Assembly (NCBI RefSeq): GCF_002211785.1
Contig: NZ_CP022132.1
Coordinates: 1,984,001-2,048,000, forward strand
Reading direction: 5' to 3'
Origin: Francisella halioticida
GTDB taxonomy: Bacteria > Pseudomonadota > Gammaproteobacteria > Francisellales > Francisellaceae
DNA: 64,000 nucleotides
Part shown: positions 48,491-60,688 of the stretch, piece after piece
Layout of the letters: every line of letters starts with the position of its first letter
Numbering within the stretch: the first letter of the stretch is position 1
Translations under genes and position numbers: made by a program
Notes under the pieces: generated by a model
Database searches by the model: none
The model's input: the letters and a program-made list of their open reading frames with translations, nothing else
Told to the model about the DNA's origin: nothing

Positions 48491-48866
48491 ATTTCAGTTC
48501 GAAAATAAATAACTTTTTAAATTACTTTAATCTTAAGACTCATGACCAAAGCTGATATTCTTTCGGATCTATAATTAATCTATTCTCACCAAAGAAATGA
48601 TTTATACTTTTGCCCAAGCATCACTTCTATATTGACCCATGGATTATAAACTTTCAGCACATAAACTTGATTGCTGGTTATTGGCTGTAGCGATTGTACC
48701 AGCCTTGTAATACTTATCCCATCTAGGTATATAAAATCACCTTAGCATAACCCTCCTGTCAATCAGGAGTATTAATTATTAGATAGATTTAAAGGTTTAT
48801 TTATCACACCATTCCAAGCAGCATATCTTTTTTCCTAGATAAATCATTGCATATTTTGTTTCCCAA
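48491..48866 (-). pseudogene. decayed sequence, possibly chitin-binding-like
   Basis: No intact gene lies in this 376-bp stretch. On the minus strand, fragments such as WDKYYKAGTIATANNQQSSL and EKRYAAWNGVINKPL, each interrupted by stops and shifts, look like degenerate repeats of small carbohydrate-binding modules (Tyr/Trp-rich, Tyr-Lys-Ala-Gly). They may be remains of a separate secreted protein next to the GH18 gene. An 6-bp inverted repeat CTCCTG/CAGGAG sits at 48753-48769. This assignment is weak. Confidence 0.3.
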
Positions 48867-48887
48867 TTAAGCATTCATACTTTCTAC
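48867..48887 (-). pseudogene. last codons of the GH18-like gene beyond the IS
   Basis: On the minus strand, joining the sequence left of the IS (counting one copy of the TAC duplication) to the right side gives GGMTYVESMNA followed by TAA at 48867-48869. This is a plausible native C-terminus for the GH18-like protein gene at 50107-52129, seven or so residues of which were cut off by the IS. Confidence 0.5.
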
Positions 48888-48938
48888 TGATCATACCCTC
48901 CTATTTGGGACACTTAGGTGTTAAGAAAAGGAGACAAG

Positions 48939-49241
48939 ATGAGATATACAAAAGAGTTTAAAGATGAAGCTGTTAAATTATGTTTACAACCAGATGCAAA
49001 TAGACGAGAAATAGCAGATAACTTAGGGGTTAAATATAAAACCATTTGCAGTTGGATATCCAAAGCCATGTCAAACCCTCAGAAAGAAATAAAGATAGAT
49101 TATAAAACGCAGTACCAGCAACTATCTTTTGAAAATACTGATTTGAAGAAAAAACTCAAACAGGCAGAAACAGAGCGTGAAATACTAAAAAAGGCACAGC
49201 TTACTTTGCAAAGCAAAATCTGTAAGGTACGCCTTTATTAA
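48939..49241 (+). CDS. IS3-family OrfA (helix-turn-helix protein)
   Basis: This 100-residue protein from ATG 48939 (GGAG five bases upstream) has the IS3/IS911-type helix-turn-helix (MRYTKEFKDEAVKLCLQ, REIADNLGVKYKTICSWIS) and a leucine-zipper-like coiled coil (FENTDLKKKLKQAETEREIL). A_AAA_AAG at 49187-49193 in its frame is the programmed -1 slip site that would join it to OrfB. OrfA itself is intact. Confidence 0.88.
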   Translation: MRYTKEFKDEAVKLCLQPDANRREIADNLGVKYKTICSWISKAMSNPQKEIKIDYKTQYQQLSFENTDLKKKLKQAETEREILKKAQLTLQSKICKVRLY

Positions 49242-50102
49242 GGAGCATTATAAAGTTATGCCAGTAACAACACTATGTAAATCTTTGAATGTGAGCACAT
49301 CTTCATATTACAGATGGATTCATAAACCTATAGGTAAAAGGCAATATAATGATGCTGAACTAGATGATGCTATTTTAATGAACATAAATCTAGATATGGA
49401 AGTGTTAGGATATACAAAGAGCTTAAAGATATGGGTTGGAAAGTTACTCAACCTAGAGTATCTAAACGTATGAAATTACTTGGTTTACATGCTAAAGCGG
49501 CTCGTAAGCATAAGAAAACTACAGATTCTAACCACAACAAACATGTTTATGATAATTTATTAGAACAAAACTTCACTGCTTTATCTGTAAATCATAGGTG
49601 GGTTACAGATATAACTTATGTACCTACACAAGAGGGGTGGCTGTATCTTTGTGTGATTATAGATTTATTCTCAAGATCAGTTATTGGTTGGGCAATGGAT
49701 TCTAGGATGAAAGCGGATTTAGTTTGTAATGCTTTAAATATGGCATTCTTTAGAAGAAATTTTCCTAGTGGTGTGATTATACACTCTGATAAAGGGTCAC
49801 AGTACTGTAGCAAACAATATCAAGACATTATTAAAGAACACTGGCTACTATCAAGTATGAGCTCTAAAGGATGCTGTTACGATAATGCTGCTTGTGAAAG
49901 TTTCTTTGGAACTTTAAAAGTAGAGTTAGTACATGATGAAAGCTATAAAACTAGAGAAGAAGCTAAACTATCAATATTTGAATATATTGAAGCTTACTAT
50001 AATACAAAAAGGAGACATTCTACAATAAATTATATGACTCCATATCAATTTGAATATATAATGGAAAATGAAGTAGTAAACTGTCACAAATTGACGGGGT
50101 AG
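49188..50102 (+). pseudogene. IS3-family OrfB transposase, two extra frameshifts
   Basis: After the slip site, the -1 frame reads KKGTAYFAKQ, then needs a shift near 49210 to reach RYAFIKEHYKVMPVTTLC. A second shift near 49384 is needed before YGSVRIYKELKDMGWKV. From there the frame is open: HRWVTDITYVPTQEGWLYLC, VIHSDKGSQYCSKQ type DDE segment, CYDNAACESFFGTLKVEL and the YNTKRRHSTINYMTPYQFE C-terminus. The full catalytic core is present but out of frame, so the element should be immobile unless complemented. Confidence 0.85.
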
Positions 50103-50106
50103 ATCA

Positions 50107-52129
50107 TACATATGTCATACCCCCATGCACAGAACCTTTAGTTGCCGGAATCATAAATACTAATTTATTAGCAGGTATATGAATAGATTCATTCGCCCTA
50201 CTATATTTTGGTAGATTAGCATTATAACCTTCGTCTGTTGTCAAAGACCATGCTAGTGAGGCTAGAAACTTATCATACCCTTCTAGAGGTGTGATTTTTA
50301 AGTAACTACCATCTTTAAACTTTATCAAAGCTAAAAATTCCATCTACTACTTTTTCAGCATAAGTATTTAAAAATATATAGTTTATATTATTTATACCAA
50401 TATCTTTGAGAAGATCAATATAGCCGTGATTCACAAAAATACTATCTTTATTATTTTTTGCCACTGGAGTTACTATGTAATGCCATTTAGGAGAAAATGT
50501 TAACCAAAAATTCGGTATCTTCTGTTTTAGAGAATTACACAACTCCTTTATTTTTTTAGCTGCCAAAGCTGCTGTCTTTTGATTTCCAGGAATCTCTGTA
50601 CCAACTAAGTTAAAATTTATACCATTAAAACCATAATCTTGAACTATTTTTTTAACACCATCAAAATTAATAGTTTTCCAATCAATATGCGATGTCTCAC
50701 CACCATAAGAAATTAATACATGCTTGCCTTTAGCTGTCATATACTTAACGAAAGCTTTCAGCTGTTCCGGAGAATATATTTTCTTCGGACTACCATTCTC
50801 TTGATTAAAGGATAACCTAAAGCCTTGACTATTACTATAGGTCAAATATGCTGTTATTATTACATTATTTTTACAAACACCAGGATACTGGTCACAATAC
50901 TCCTTTTATTTTGGTATTTGAATATCTATAGGCTTTGAGGTTACTTGTTTACCAAAAATATTATACGAACTATTTTTACCCCAGAGAGGTAAAAAACCAG
51001 CAACAACAGACCCTTGAATTTTATTTTGCATAGAATTACAAATATTTTTATAAATACAGTCTCTAAGATCCTTTGCAAAAGTTCCTGGCACGTGCTTGTG
51101 ACTGCCATATAAATCAGCAGCATAATCAATATTTAGCGACCACCCTGCAATACCAACATATCTAGGTTTAAATTTTAGTTTTTCAAGCTATGGAAGCATT
51201 AATTTAACGGCTTGTTGAGTAGTTAGCGACGTTGTTGCATCTCCTTGAGAAGGATAAATTGTATCAACGCCTCCAGCTACTGCTGTTGTCGGTTCTACGA
51301 TATATATTTTAGTTTTTAATGGTATCTTAGTATTTTTAATTATTTTTTCATAACTGTCAAAAATAAAATTTGGATCATATTCTGGGTAGGTATTAAATTC
51401 CAACAACATAATGTAATCAATATTACCATCTTGTATAGTTTTATCATAATCATTGCTTCTACCAGTTGTTACTAACTTATAATCCTTAACACTAGGAGCT
51501 ATAGAAATTATGATATTGGGATTTATTTTTTTCAATTTAGTAGAAAGCTTATCAATGAAATTTGGAGAGGTATATTTTTTAAAGCTATAAACTATTCCAT
51601 CAATATTATATTTATCAAGAAAAGCAACTATATTTTCAGCTAATTCATTTATTTGCTTATCAGACATTCCTTTTCCCAAAACTACAGGATCACTTTGGCC
51701 TTTTTTTATACCAGGGGAAAAGTATTAGGAACCCTCCAACAGCTATTAATACCTCCATATGCATTTTTTTAGCTTGTTTAATCTTATTAACAACAGCATG
51801 CTCTAGACTTTTCGATGACCTATTAGAAGAATAAAAGTCTATATTGGTTCCATGAACTTCACCAAATGCCAAAACTATGACATTATAGCCATCTTTTTTC
51901 ACCTGCTTTATATCTACTCTTTTCATTGAACTTGGAGTACGAATATCTAAAAACCAGCTATTATTTTATCTGGTAAAGAAGTAGTTGAGCTACCTCTTTG
52001 TTCATCACCTAAAGAAGCCTGGGAACTTAATTGTTTTGTAGTAGAACCACCTATCTCTTCTGCGAAAAGAAAATTAGCAAATATAAAAAACAAAAATACT
52101 ATTAAAGAAGTATTTTTCTTAAGTTGCAT
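50107..52129 (-). pseudogene. secreted tandem GH18-like (chitinase-family) protein, multiply broken
   Basis: The frame begins at 52129 with a signal peptide (MQLKKNTSLIVFLFFIFANF, cut after LFA). Two GH18-like halves follow: DKIIAGF to GYNVIVLAFGEVHG, NIDGIVYSFKKYTS, GNIDYIMLLEFNTYP, and then KHVLISYGGETSHIDW, YGFNGINFNLVGTE, FWLTFSPKWHYI, FLASLAWSLTTDEGYNAN. Lesions include frameshifts near 51950, 51700 and 50323, stops TAG 51188-51190 and TAA 50906-50908, and an IS in the last codons. Neither half keeps the catalytic DxxDxDxE, so even the ancestor was probably not a normal chitinase. Confidence 0.82.
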
Positions 52130-52242
52130 ACTTTAAAACTATAGATATAGTATAAAAATCTATTATATCTTCATATAAATCTTTATACAACATTGCAGTA
52201 TATTTAGTTATGTTTAAATGTACTCAAAAGAATATTTGTGAA

Positions 52243-52263
52243 AACTACAGTAACTAGGTAGTT
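52243..52263 (-). terminator. candidate weak terminator of the atp operon
   Basis: Downstream of atpC, AACTAC (52243-52248) and GTAGTT (52258-52263) can form a six-pair stem. On the minus strand the stem is followed by TTTTC, only a short T run, so this is a possible but weak intrinsic terminator. Confidence 0.3.
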
Positions 52264-52276
52264 AGTTTTATATTTA

Positions 52277-52714
52277 TTAATCATCTTTTGAATAATATAA
52301 ACCTTTAGAAGAGTTAAGAGCTTTAAGACGAGCATCAGCCTCTTTCAACCTTTTATCCGCAGCTTCTATGTCCAGTTTAGATGCATCTGGATTTTTAAGA
52401 GCTTCTTGTGCTCGAGCCTTTGCTTTTTCCGCTTCTGCTTGATTAAGGTTTTCTGCTCTCTCCATATCATCAACCATAATGGTTACTCGAGTTGGAGTAA
52501 CCTCAAGAATTCCTCCAGACACATATAAAACATCAGTATGCTCATCTTTTCTGATATTTATAACGCCAGCAGGCATAGTTGACAATAACTCAGTATGTCC
52601 ATAGGCTATACCCATTTCACCTGCTGAGCCACGAAGACTTACTATATCAGCTTCACCCTTAAAGACTGACCCTAAAGGGCTTACAACATTAACTTGTAGA
52701 TAATTTTTTATCAT
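52277..52714 (-). CDS. atpC: ATP synthase epsilon subunit
   Basis: This 145-residue central-stalk subunit regulates F1. The N-terminal beta-sandwich shows [40 protein letters not shown] and [19 protein letters not shown]. The C-terminal helical hairpin is rich in Ala, Lys and Glu. It is the last gene of the operon, 13 bases after atpD. Confidence 0.96.
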   Translation of the reverse strand: MIKNYLQVNVVSPLGSVFKGEADIVSLRGSAGEMGIAYGHTELLSTMPAGVINIRKDEHTDVLYVSGGILEVTPTRVTIMVDDMERAENLNQAEAEKAKARAQEALKNPDASKLDIEAADKRLKEADARLKALNSSKGLYYSKDD

Positions 52715-52727
52715 ATTTTCACCCTAC

Positions 52728-54104
<1,377 letters not shown>

Positions 54105-54113
54105 TTACCTCTC

Positions 54114-55010
54114 CTAAACTGCTGCCGCACCTGAACAAATTTCTGCAAGCTCTTGTGTAATCATAGCCTGCCTTACTTTATTATAATCTAGTTTCAACTG
54201 ATCAATAATGTCACTAGCATTATCAGTTGCATTTTTCATAGCCATCATACGAGCAGCCTGCTCACATGCAGCATTTTCCAATATTGCTCCTCGAACTTGA
54301 GCTTCAATATACCGAATACAAAGAGCATTCAAAACCTCTTCTATATCCCTTTCATAGATGTAATCCCAATGGCCTTTAGAAGCTTGTTCTTTATTCGCTT
54401 TTATCTCTTTTTCTGAGAAGATATCTTGAATAGGTAATAGCGTCTGTAGTCTTGGCTTTTGTTTGATAGTGCCTAAGAATTGGTTTCCACCCATATATAA
54501 CCTATCAATTTCACCATTTGTAAACTTATCTAACATTACCTTAACAGCACCGCCTATAGTTCGAACACTACCATCTAAATCTTTATCATTATAATGAGCT
54601 GTTGCTACAACATTTACATCTTTAAATTTTGCAAAGAAAGTTTCAGCTTTTGAACCAATAACACAAACATCAACATCAACCTTACTATCAAAATATTTCT
54701 TTATATCTTTTAGTATATGCTTGAAAAGATTAATGTTTAAGCCTCCACATAAACCTCTATCTGTTGATGCAATGATATAACCTACTCTTTTTATTTCTCT
54801 ATCAAATAGATAAGGATTAGGATAATCAATACTAGCAGCAGTAACATTCTTAATAATAGTGTTAGCACTTTCAACATAAGGACGCACATTATTCATTCTA
54901 ACGATAGCACCTCTCATTTTACTCGCAGCAACTAGCTCCATCGCACCCGTAATTTTTTGAGTATTTTTAACACTGGCTACTTTAGATTTTATTTCTCTAG
55001 CATTAGACAT
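54114..55010 (-). CDS. atpG: ATP synthase gamma subunit
   Basis: This 298-residue rotor shaft of F1 is marked by the N-terminal helix REIKSKVASVKNTQKITGAM and the C-terminal helix motif of the family, including ENAACEQAARMMAMKNATDN and ITQELAEICSGAAAV. The central globular domain has TDRGLCGGLN. It lies between atpA and atpD with 11- and 9-base gaps. Confidence 0.97.
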   Translation of the reverse strand: MSNAREIKSKVASVKNTQKITGAMELVAASKMRGAIVRMNNVRPYVESANTIIKNVTAASIDYPNPYLFDREIKRVGYIIASTDRGLCGGLNINLFKHILKDIKKYFDSKVDVDVCVIGSKAETFFAKFKDVNVVATAHYNDKDLDGSVRTIGGAVKVMLDKFTNGEIDRLYMGGNQFLGTIKQKPRLQTLLPIQDIFSEKEIKANKEQASKGHWDYIYERDIEEVLNALCIRYIEAQVRGAILENAACEQAARMMAMKNATDNASDIIDQLKLDYNKVRQAMITQELAEICSGAAAV

Positions 55011-55021
55011 AGTCTACACTC

Positions 55022-56563
55022 CTACCAAGCTTGATTTGCTTTGCAGTCTTCTACAATAGTTTTCAACTTATCAGCAGTTTCTGCATCATATTTACCTGTC
55101 TGATTAATATCAGCAATTATATCAGCATATTTATCTTCAGCTAAAGCATGTAAGGCTGCTTCAAAAGGTATAACTTCTGAAACTCCTAAGCTATCTAAAT
55201 AGCCATTATCAACTGCATATAATGATAAAGCCATTAATGCAATAGATAGTGTAGAGAACTGCTTCTGTTTTAGAAGTTCAGTTACTCTTTGACCTCTACT
55301 TAACTGGGCTCTTGTTGCTTCATCCAAGTCAGAAGCAAACTGAGAAAATGCTTCTAACTCTCTAAATTGAGCTAAAGCCAGACGAATACCACCACCTAAT
55401 TTCTTGATAATTTTAGTCTGTGCTGCACCACCAACACGAGATACAGAATTACCTGGATTAATCGCAGGTCTTAAGCCTGAATTAAACAAATCTGTCTCTA
55501 AGAATATCTGGCCGTCAGTAATAGAGATTACATTTGTAGGTACAAATGCTGATATATCACCCGCTTGAGTTTCAATAATAGGTAATGCAGTTAAAGAACC
55601 CGTTTTACCCTTTACTCTGCCTTCGGTAAATTTCTCAACATATTCTTCGTTCACTCTAGCAGCTCTTTCTAAAAGTCTTGAATGAAGATAGAAAACATCA
55701 CCTGGATATGCTTCACGTCCTGGAGGTCTTCTCAATAATAGCGAAATTTGCCTATAAGCCCAAGCTTGCTTAGTTAAATCGTCATAGATAATAAGAGCAT
55801 CTTCTCCAAGATCTCTAAAATATTCACCCATAGAACAACCAGCATAAGGTGCGATATATTGTAATGCAGCAGAATCTGAAGCTGTCGCAGCAACAATAAT
55901 AGTATGCTCCATAGCTCCATGCTCCTCTAACTGTCTAACTATATTAGCGATTGATGAAGCCTTTTGACCAATAGCTACATAAATACACTTAACACCAGAT
56001 CCTTTTTGGTTGATAATTGTATCAATAGCAATGGCTGTCTTACCAATCTGCCTATCACCAATAATAAGCTCTCTTTGACCTCTTCCAATTGGAACCATAG
56101 AGTCAATTGATTTAATACCAGTTTGTAAAGCTTGATCTACAGACTTTCTCCAAATAACCCCTGGAGCAATCTTCTCGATTGGAGATGAATGGTCAGTCTC
56201 TATTTCACCTTTCCCATCAATAGGGTTACCTAAAGCATCTACAACTCTTCCAAGTAGAGCTTCTCCAACAGGTACTTCTAATATTCTACCTGTACAGTAT
56301 GCTTTGTCACCCTCTTTGATATGATCATACTCACCTAATACAACTGATCCAACAGAGTCAGTATTTAAGTTAAGAGCAAGACCGTAAACATCTCCTGGTA
56401 ATTTAATCATCTCACCAGCAGTTACATCATTCAGACCATATATAGTAACAATACCGTCAGCTACACTAACGATCGTTCCTTCTAACTTAAGCTCGATAGC
56501 ATTATCGAACTTTTCAATTCTTTGTTTTATTAAACCACTTATTTCTGATGGACTTAATTGCAT
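55022..56563 (-). CDS. atpA: ATP synthase alpha subunit
   Basis: This 513-residue F1 subunit binds nucleotide without catalysis. It has the P-loop [15 protein letters not shown] near residue 170 (Ile where E. coli has Thr, a variant known in other bacteria as I recall), [20 protein letters not shown], and [14 protein letters not shown] near residue 365 with the arginine finger. Full length; 18 bases separate it from atpH. Confidence 0.98.
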   Translation of the reverse strand: MQLSPSEISGLIKQRIEKFDNAIELKLEGTIVSVADGIVTIYGLNDVTAGEMIKLPGDVYGLALNLNTDSVGSVVLGEYDHIKEGDKAYCTGRILEVPVGEALLGRVVDALGNPIDGKGEIETDHSSPIEKIAPGVIWRKSVDQALQTGIKSIDSMVPIGRGQRELIIGDRQIGKTAIAIDTIINQKGSGVKCIYVAIGQKASSIANIVRQLEEHGAMEHTIIVAATASDSAALQYIAPYAGCSMGEYFRDLGEDALIIYDDLTKQAWAYRQISLLLRRPPGREAYPGDVFYLHSRLLERAARVNEEYVEKFTEGRVKGKTGSLTALPIIETQAGDISAFVPTNVISITDGQIFLETDLFNSGLRPAINPGNSVSRVGGAAQTKIIKKLGGGIRLALAQFRELEAFSQFASDLDEATRAQLSRGQRVTELLKQKQFSTLSIALMALSLYAVDNGYLDSLGVSEVIPFEAALHALAEDKYADIIADINQTGKYDAETADKLKTIVEDCKANQAW

Positions 56564-56581
56564 AAGCTCACTTCCTATAAT

Positions 56582-57106
56582 TTATGATAACAAAATATTT
56601 TTTAAATTCTCTAAACGACCAGATACAGAACTATCAATAACTGTATCGCCAACCTTAATTATCGCTCCACCAATTATTGAAGGATCGATATCTACTTTAA
56701 CATCTATAGAGCATTCAAATCTTTTTTCTATACTTTCTTTTAAATTAACTAACAAATCTTCATCAGCTTCATATGCTAAAGTAACATTTGCTGTTTTAGT
56801 ATTGTTATGAATATTTTTAATAGCTTCAAACTGCTCCGCTACTTCTGGCAAAACAGATAATTTTTTATTCTCAGCTATTAAGTTAAGAAAGTTAAAAAAA
56901 TTTTCATCTAATTGATTTTCTAACTCATGTACAATTTCTATTTGCGAAAAAACAGGACTGGATATAACCTCTGAAATAGAACTATCCTTAACTAACTCAG
57001 CAAATAACTTGAGTGACTTAGACCATTCTTGTAGTAGATTATTTTCATTTGCAAACTCAAATGCAGCTTTTGCATATGGTTTCGCAATCACACTTAGATT
57101 TACCAT
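56582..57106 (-). CDS. atpH: ATP synthase delta subunit
   Basis: This 174-residue subunit links F1 to the peripheral stalk. The N-terminal six-helix part starts [19 protein letters not shown], and the C-terminal part ends with the conserved [20 protein letters not shown] segment and [11 protein letters not shown]. Encoded between atpF and atpA in the usual order. Confidence 0.95.
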   Translation of the reverse strand: MVNLSVIAKPYAKAAFEFANENNLLQEWSKSLKLFAELVKDSSISEVISSPVFSQIEIVHELENQLDENFFNFLNLIAENKKLSVLPEVAEQFEAIKNIHNNTKTANVTLAYEADEDLLVNLKESIEKRFECSIDVKVDIDPSIIGGAIIKVGDTVIDSSVSGRLENLKNILLS

Positions 57107-57124
57107 GTGTCTACCTTATTAAAA

Positions 57125-57595
57125 TTATACCTTCTCTACAAAATCTTTTAAAATCTTATAACTAGCTTTTTGATCAACTTTTGCTGATATGATCTTACTA
57201 GCACCAGCCATAGCTAAGCCAACAAGTTCTTCTTTAAGTTCTTCTCTAGCCTTAATTTTTTCTTGCTCAATCTCAGCCATAGCCATACTCTTAATTTTAT
57301 CAGCTGCTGCAATAGCTTCTTCTTTTGCTTGTTCATCAACCTTATGTGCCCTAACATAAGCATTCTCGACTATTTCAGTGGCCTTTGCTTTTGCTTCACG
57401 CAAAACTTCAGCTGATTTTCTTTTAGCAACTTCTAATTCTCTAGATGCCCTATCAGCAGAAGCTAAACCTTCAGCTATCTTCTCTCTACGCTCGTCTAAA
57501 GCTTTGCGCAGTGGTGGCCATACAAACTTCATTGTAAAACCAACAAAGATTGCAAATGTTATCATTTGGCCTATTAGGGTTATATTAATATCCAT
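57125..57595 (-). CDS. atpF: ATP synthase b subunit
   Basis: This 156-residue peripheral-stalk subunit has an N-terminal transmembrane helix ([20 protein letters not shown]) with the family's [19 protein letters not shown], followed by a long Ala/Lys/Glu-rich coiled coil. The length equals E. coli AtpF. Encoded between atpE and atpH. Confidence 0.96.
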   Translation of the reverse strand: MDINITLIGQMITFAIFVGFTMKFVWPPLRKALDERREKIAEGLASADRASRELEVAKRKSAEVLREAKAKATEIVENAYVRAHKVDEQAKEEAIAAADKIKSMAMAEIEQEKIKAREELKEELVGLAMAGASKIISAKVDQKASYKILKDFVEKV

Positions 57596-57640
57596 CTACT
57601 TATCCTTTAGATAATGAAATTCATGATTTTATAATTTTAT

Positions 57641-57949
<309 letters not shown>

Positions 57950-57998
57950 TCATTTCTCCTGTTTTTTCTAAAGATTTATTTTTTAAAGTTAACTAAAA

Positions 57999-58811
<813 letters not shown>

Positions 58812-58864
58812 TTAAATATTACTCTAAAAGTATTATATTTTTATTTCAAACCACAAAAATAATC

Positions 58865-59248
58865 CTATCTGGTCTTCTTAAACAAGATAGGCACAAAACA
58901 CGCCACTAATTGTAACAAAACTAATCCAGAAATGTAAGAAAATAATTTCGGTTTTACATAAATGGCTAACATTATAGTTATGACTACTACTATACTTAGC
59001 TTAAGTAACTCACTTAAATAAAAAACAGCAATCTCAACACCAGGAGAGAACTGTTTGCTGATAAAAAGTCTACCAAAAAATACAAAATTAGCAATAAACA
59101 TAGTTATAGCTCCCATAAAAAAAGAATTTGCATATGGATAATTAAAAAATGTAAGTGTAACAATATAGCCAATCAGAACTAAGGTTACTTGCATCAATAC
59201 AAACTTTTTAGCATCAATCTTTATGTTTGCTAGCATAAACATATACAT
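58865..59248 (-). CDS. atpI: ATP synthase subunit I-like membrane protein
   Basis: This 127-residue protein has four hydrophobic helices (FVLMQVTLVLIGYIVTLTFF, FFMGAITMFIANFVFFGRLF, ELLKLSIVVVITIMLAIYV, SGLVLLQLVACFVPILF) and sits first in the atp operon, where the weakly conserved AtpI c-ring assembly helper is expected. The call rests on topology and position. Start at ATG 59248; internal Met 3 and 5 codons later are also possible. Confidence 0.8.
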   Translation of the reverse strand: MYMFMLANIKIDAKKFVLMQVTLVLIGYIVTLTFFNYPYANSFFMGAITMFIANFVFFGRLFISKQFSPGVEIAVFYLSELLKLSIVVVITIMLAIYVKPKLFSYISGLVLLQLVACFVPILFKKTR

Positions 59249-59285
59249 CAGTTAATAAAAATCATTCCTTATCATAACAAAAAAT

Positions 59286-59291
59286 ATTATA
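59286..59291 (-). promoter_or_regulatory. possible -10 element of the atp operon
   Basis: On the minus strand TATAAT lies 38 bases before the atpI start. No good -35 hexamer is present at 16-18 bases; TTGAAA further upstream is spaced to a weaker TAAAAG. The atp promoter should be in this 135-bp gap, but this site is only a candidate. Confidence 0.3.
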
Positions 59292-59383
59292 TTAGAAAAG
59301 AAAAGCTTTTATCTTGAATTAGTATGCTTTCAAGCTTAAAATTAAAGCTTATACTTATATCTTGATAATACAATAATAGATTT

Positions 59384-60688
59384 ATGGAGCAAAAAATACA
59401 CAACATACGAGGCTATGCTTGGATAATAATTATACTAAGTTCTTTTTTGTTGTTTGACAAATATGTCATGCAGGTTTTTCCAAGCCTTATTACAGATAAC
59501 ATGATGGCAAATTTTGGTACAAATGCCACAGAAACAGGTGCTTTAGGCTCTGCTTTTTTCTGGTCCATTATTATTTGTCAACTTTTTCTAGCTGGGCCAA
59601 TTATTGATAAATTTGGTTTTAGATTAATTAGCCCTATCTCAATAATCATCTCAGCTATTGGAGTTATATTGTTTGTAGTTGCAGCAAATATTGGTAGTCT
59701 TAGCATGGCATATATCGCTAGAATAATTACAGGATTAGGTGTTTCTTTTGCTACAATATCTTACCTTAAAGCCGTTTCAGTATGGTTTAAACCTCGTAAA
59801 TTTGCTTTTGCAGCGAGTTTCTTAGCCACTGCCGCAATGATTGGAGCATTATGCGCTCAAGCCCCTCTAGCATATTTAATTAGTCTTTGCGGTGACTGGA
59901 AAATGGCTATGCTACTATTTTCTGTAGCTAGTTTACTAATGGGTGTTGTATATTATATTATTGTCCGTGATTTTAACCCCAAACAACCTAATGCTAACTC
60001 CCCTAACAACCAGCTAAAGACTATAGATGCCCTAAAAGAAGTTGTTAAAAACAAGAACAATTGGCTTTTAACATTTTATGTTGGACTTAGTTTTACAGCT
60101 GTTGATGCATTTGCAGGGTTTTGGGGCAATGCATATTTTCGTGAGGCTTATCACATTTCTAAAGAAGAAGCTGCTAGCATAATATCAATGATATTTATTG
60201 GTATGGCTATAGGATCCCCTATCATTGGTAAGCTATCTGAAACTCTTAATAGTCGAAAAGGTGTAATGATATTTTTTCATATAATAGGTACTATAGCCAT
60301 CAGTTTTGTTTTGCTAGCAAAAACTAGTGCTACAATATCAGCAATATTGCTATTTATTTTTGGCTTATGTCTGGGAATTTATATGCTTTCATTTGCTATA
60401 GGCAACCGTATCAATCCAATCATAATAACTGCCACAGTTGCTGCTTTTATAAATACTGGAGAACCTATTCTAGGAGCTATATTTGATCCACTAATAGGAT
60501 ATTTCTTAGACTTGTCTTGGACTGGTAAATATATTAATAAAGCAGGTGAAATAGTCTCTCAACACACAAGTTCAGTAGATATCAAATACTTTGATCTAAG
60601 CTCTTACCACTTTGCTTTTACAACACTTGTTGTTAGTATGATTGCATCACTAATAATTTTAATCATGATTAAAGATACTAAAGCCTAA
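59384..60688 (+). CDS. MFS transporter, Francisella phagosomal-transporter type
   Basis: This 434-residue, 12-helix transporter begins HNIRGYAWIIIILSSFLLFD and has AGPIIDKFGFRLISP, ARIITGLGVSFATISYLKAV, WFKPRKFAFAASFLATAA and PILGAIFDPLIGYFLDLSWT. It is closely paralogous to the protein encoded at 62676-63980. Both resemble the Francisella MFS family linked to amino-acid uptake during intracellular growth. The individual substrate is unknown. Divergent from the atp operon. Confidence 0.83.
   Translation: MEQKIHNIRGYAWIIIILSSFLLFDKYVMQVFPSLITDNMMANFGTNATETGALGSAFFWSIIICQLFLAGPIIDKFGFRLISPISIIISAIGVILFVVAANIGSLSMAYIARIITGLGVSFATISYLKAVSVWFKPRKFAFAASFLATAAMIGALCAQAPLAYLISLCGDWKMAMLLFSVASLLMGVVYYIIVRDFNPKQPNANSPNNQLKTIDALKEVVKNKNNWLLTFYVGLSFTAVDAFAGFWGNAYFREAYHISKEEAASIISMIFIGMAIGSPIIGKLSETLNSRKGVMIFFHIIGTIAISFVLLAKTSATISAILLFIFGLCLGIYMLSFAIGNRINPIIITATVAAFINTGEPILGAIFDPLIGYFLDLSWTGKYINKAGEIVSQHTSSVDIKYFDLSSYHFAFTTLVVSMIASLIILIMIKDTKA

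Larger units (their letters stand above)
48888..50106 (+). mobile_element. IS3-family element, complete with ends and 3-bp target duplication
   Basis: The 1219-bp element begins TGATCATACCC (48888) and ends GGGGTAGATCA (50106); reading inward, TGATCATACCCTCC and TGATCTACCCCG form imperfect terminal inverted repeats with the TG...CA ends of the IS3 family. TAC flanks it on both sides (48885-48887 and 50107-50109), a 3-bp duplication. It carries orfA and a decayed orfB in the standard arrangement and is unrelated in detail to the other two IS elements. It lies in the last codons of the GH18-like gene. Confidence 0.92.

Noticed and set aside
48753-48769. CTCCTG/CAGGAG hairpin as a terminator
   Set aside because: No T run follows on either strand and it lies in decayed coding sequence.
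57378-57614. Open frame opposite atpF
   Set aside because: It mirrors the Ala/Lys-rich codons of atpF and matches no family.
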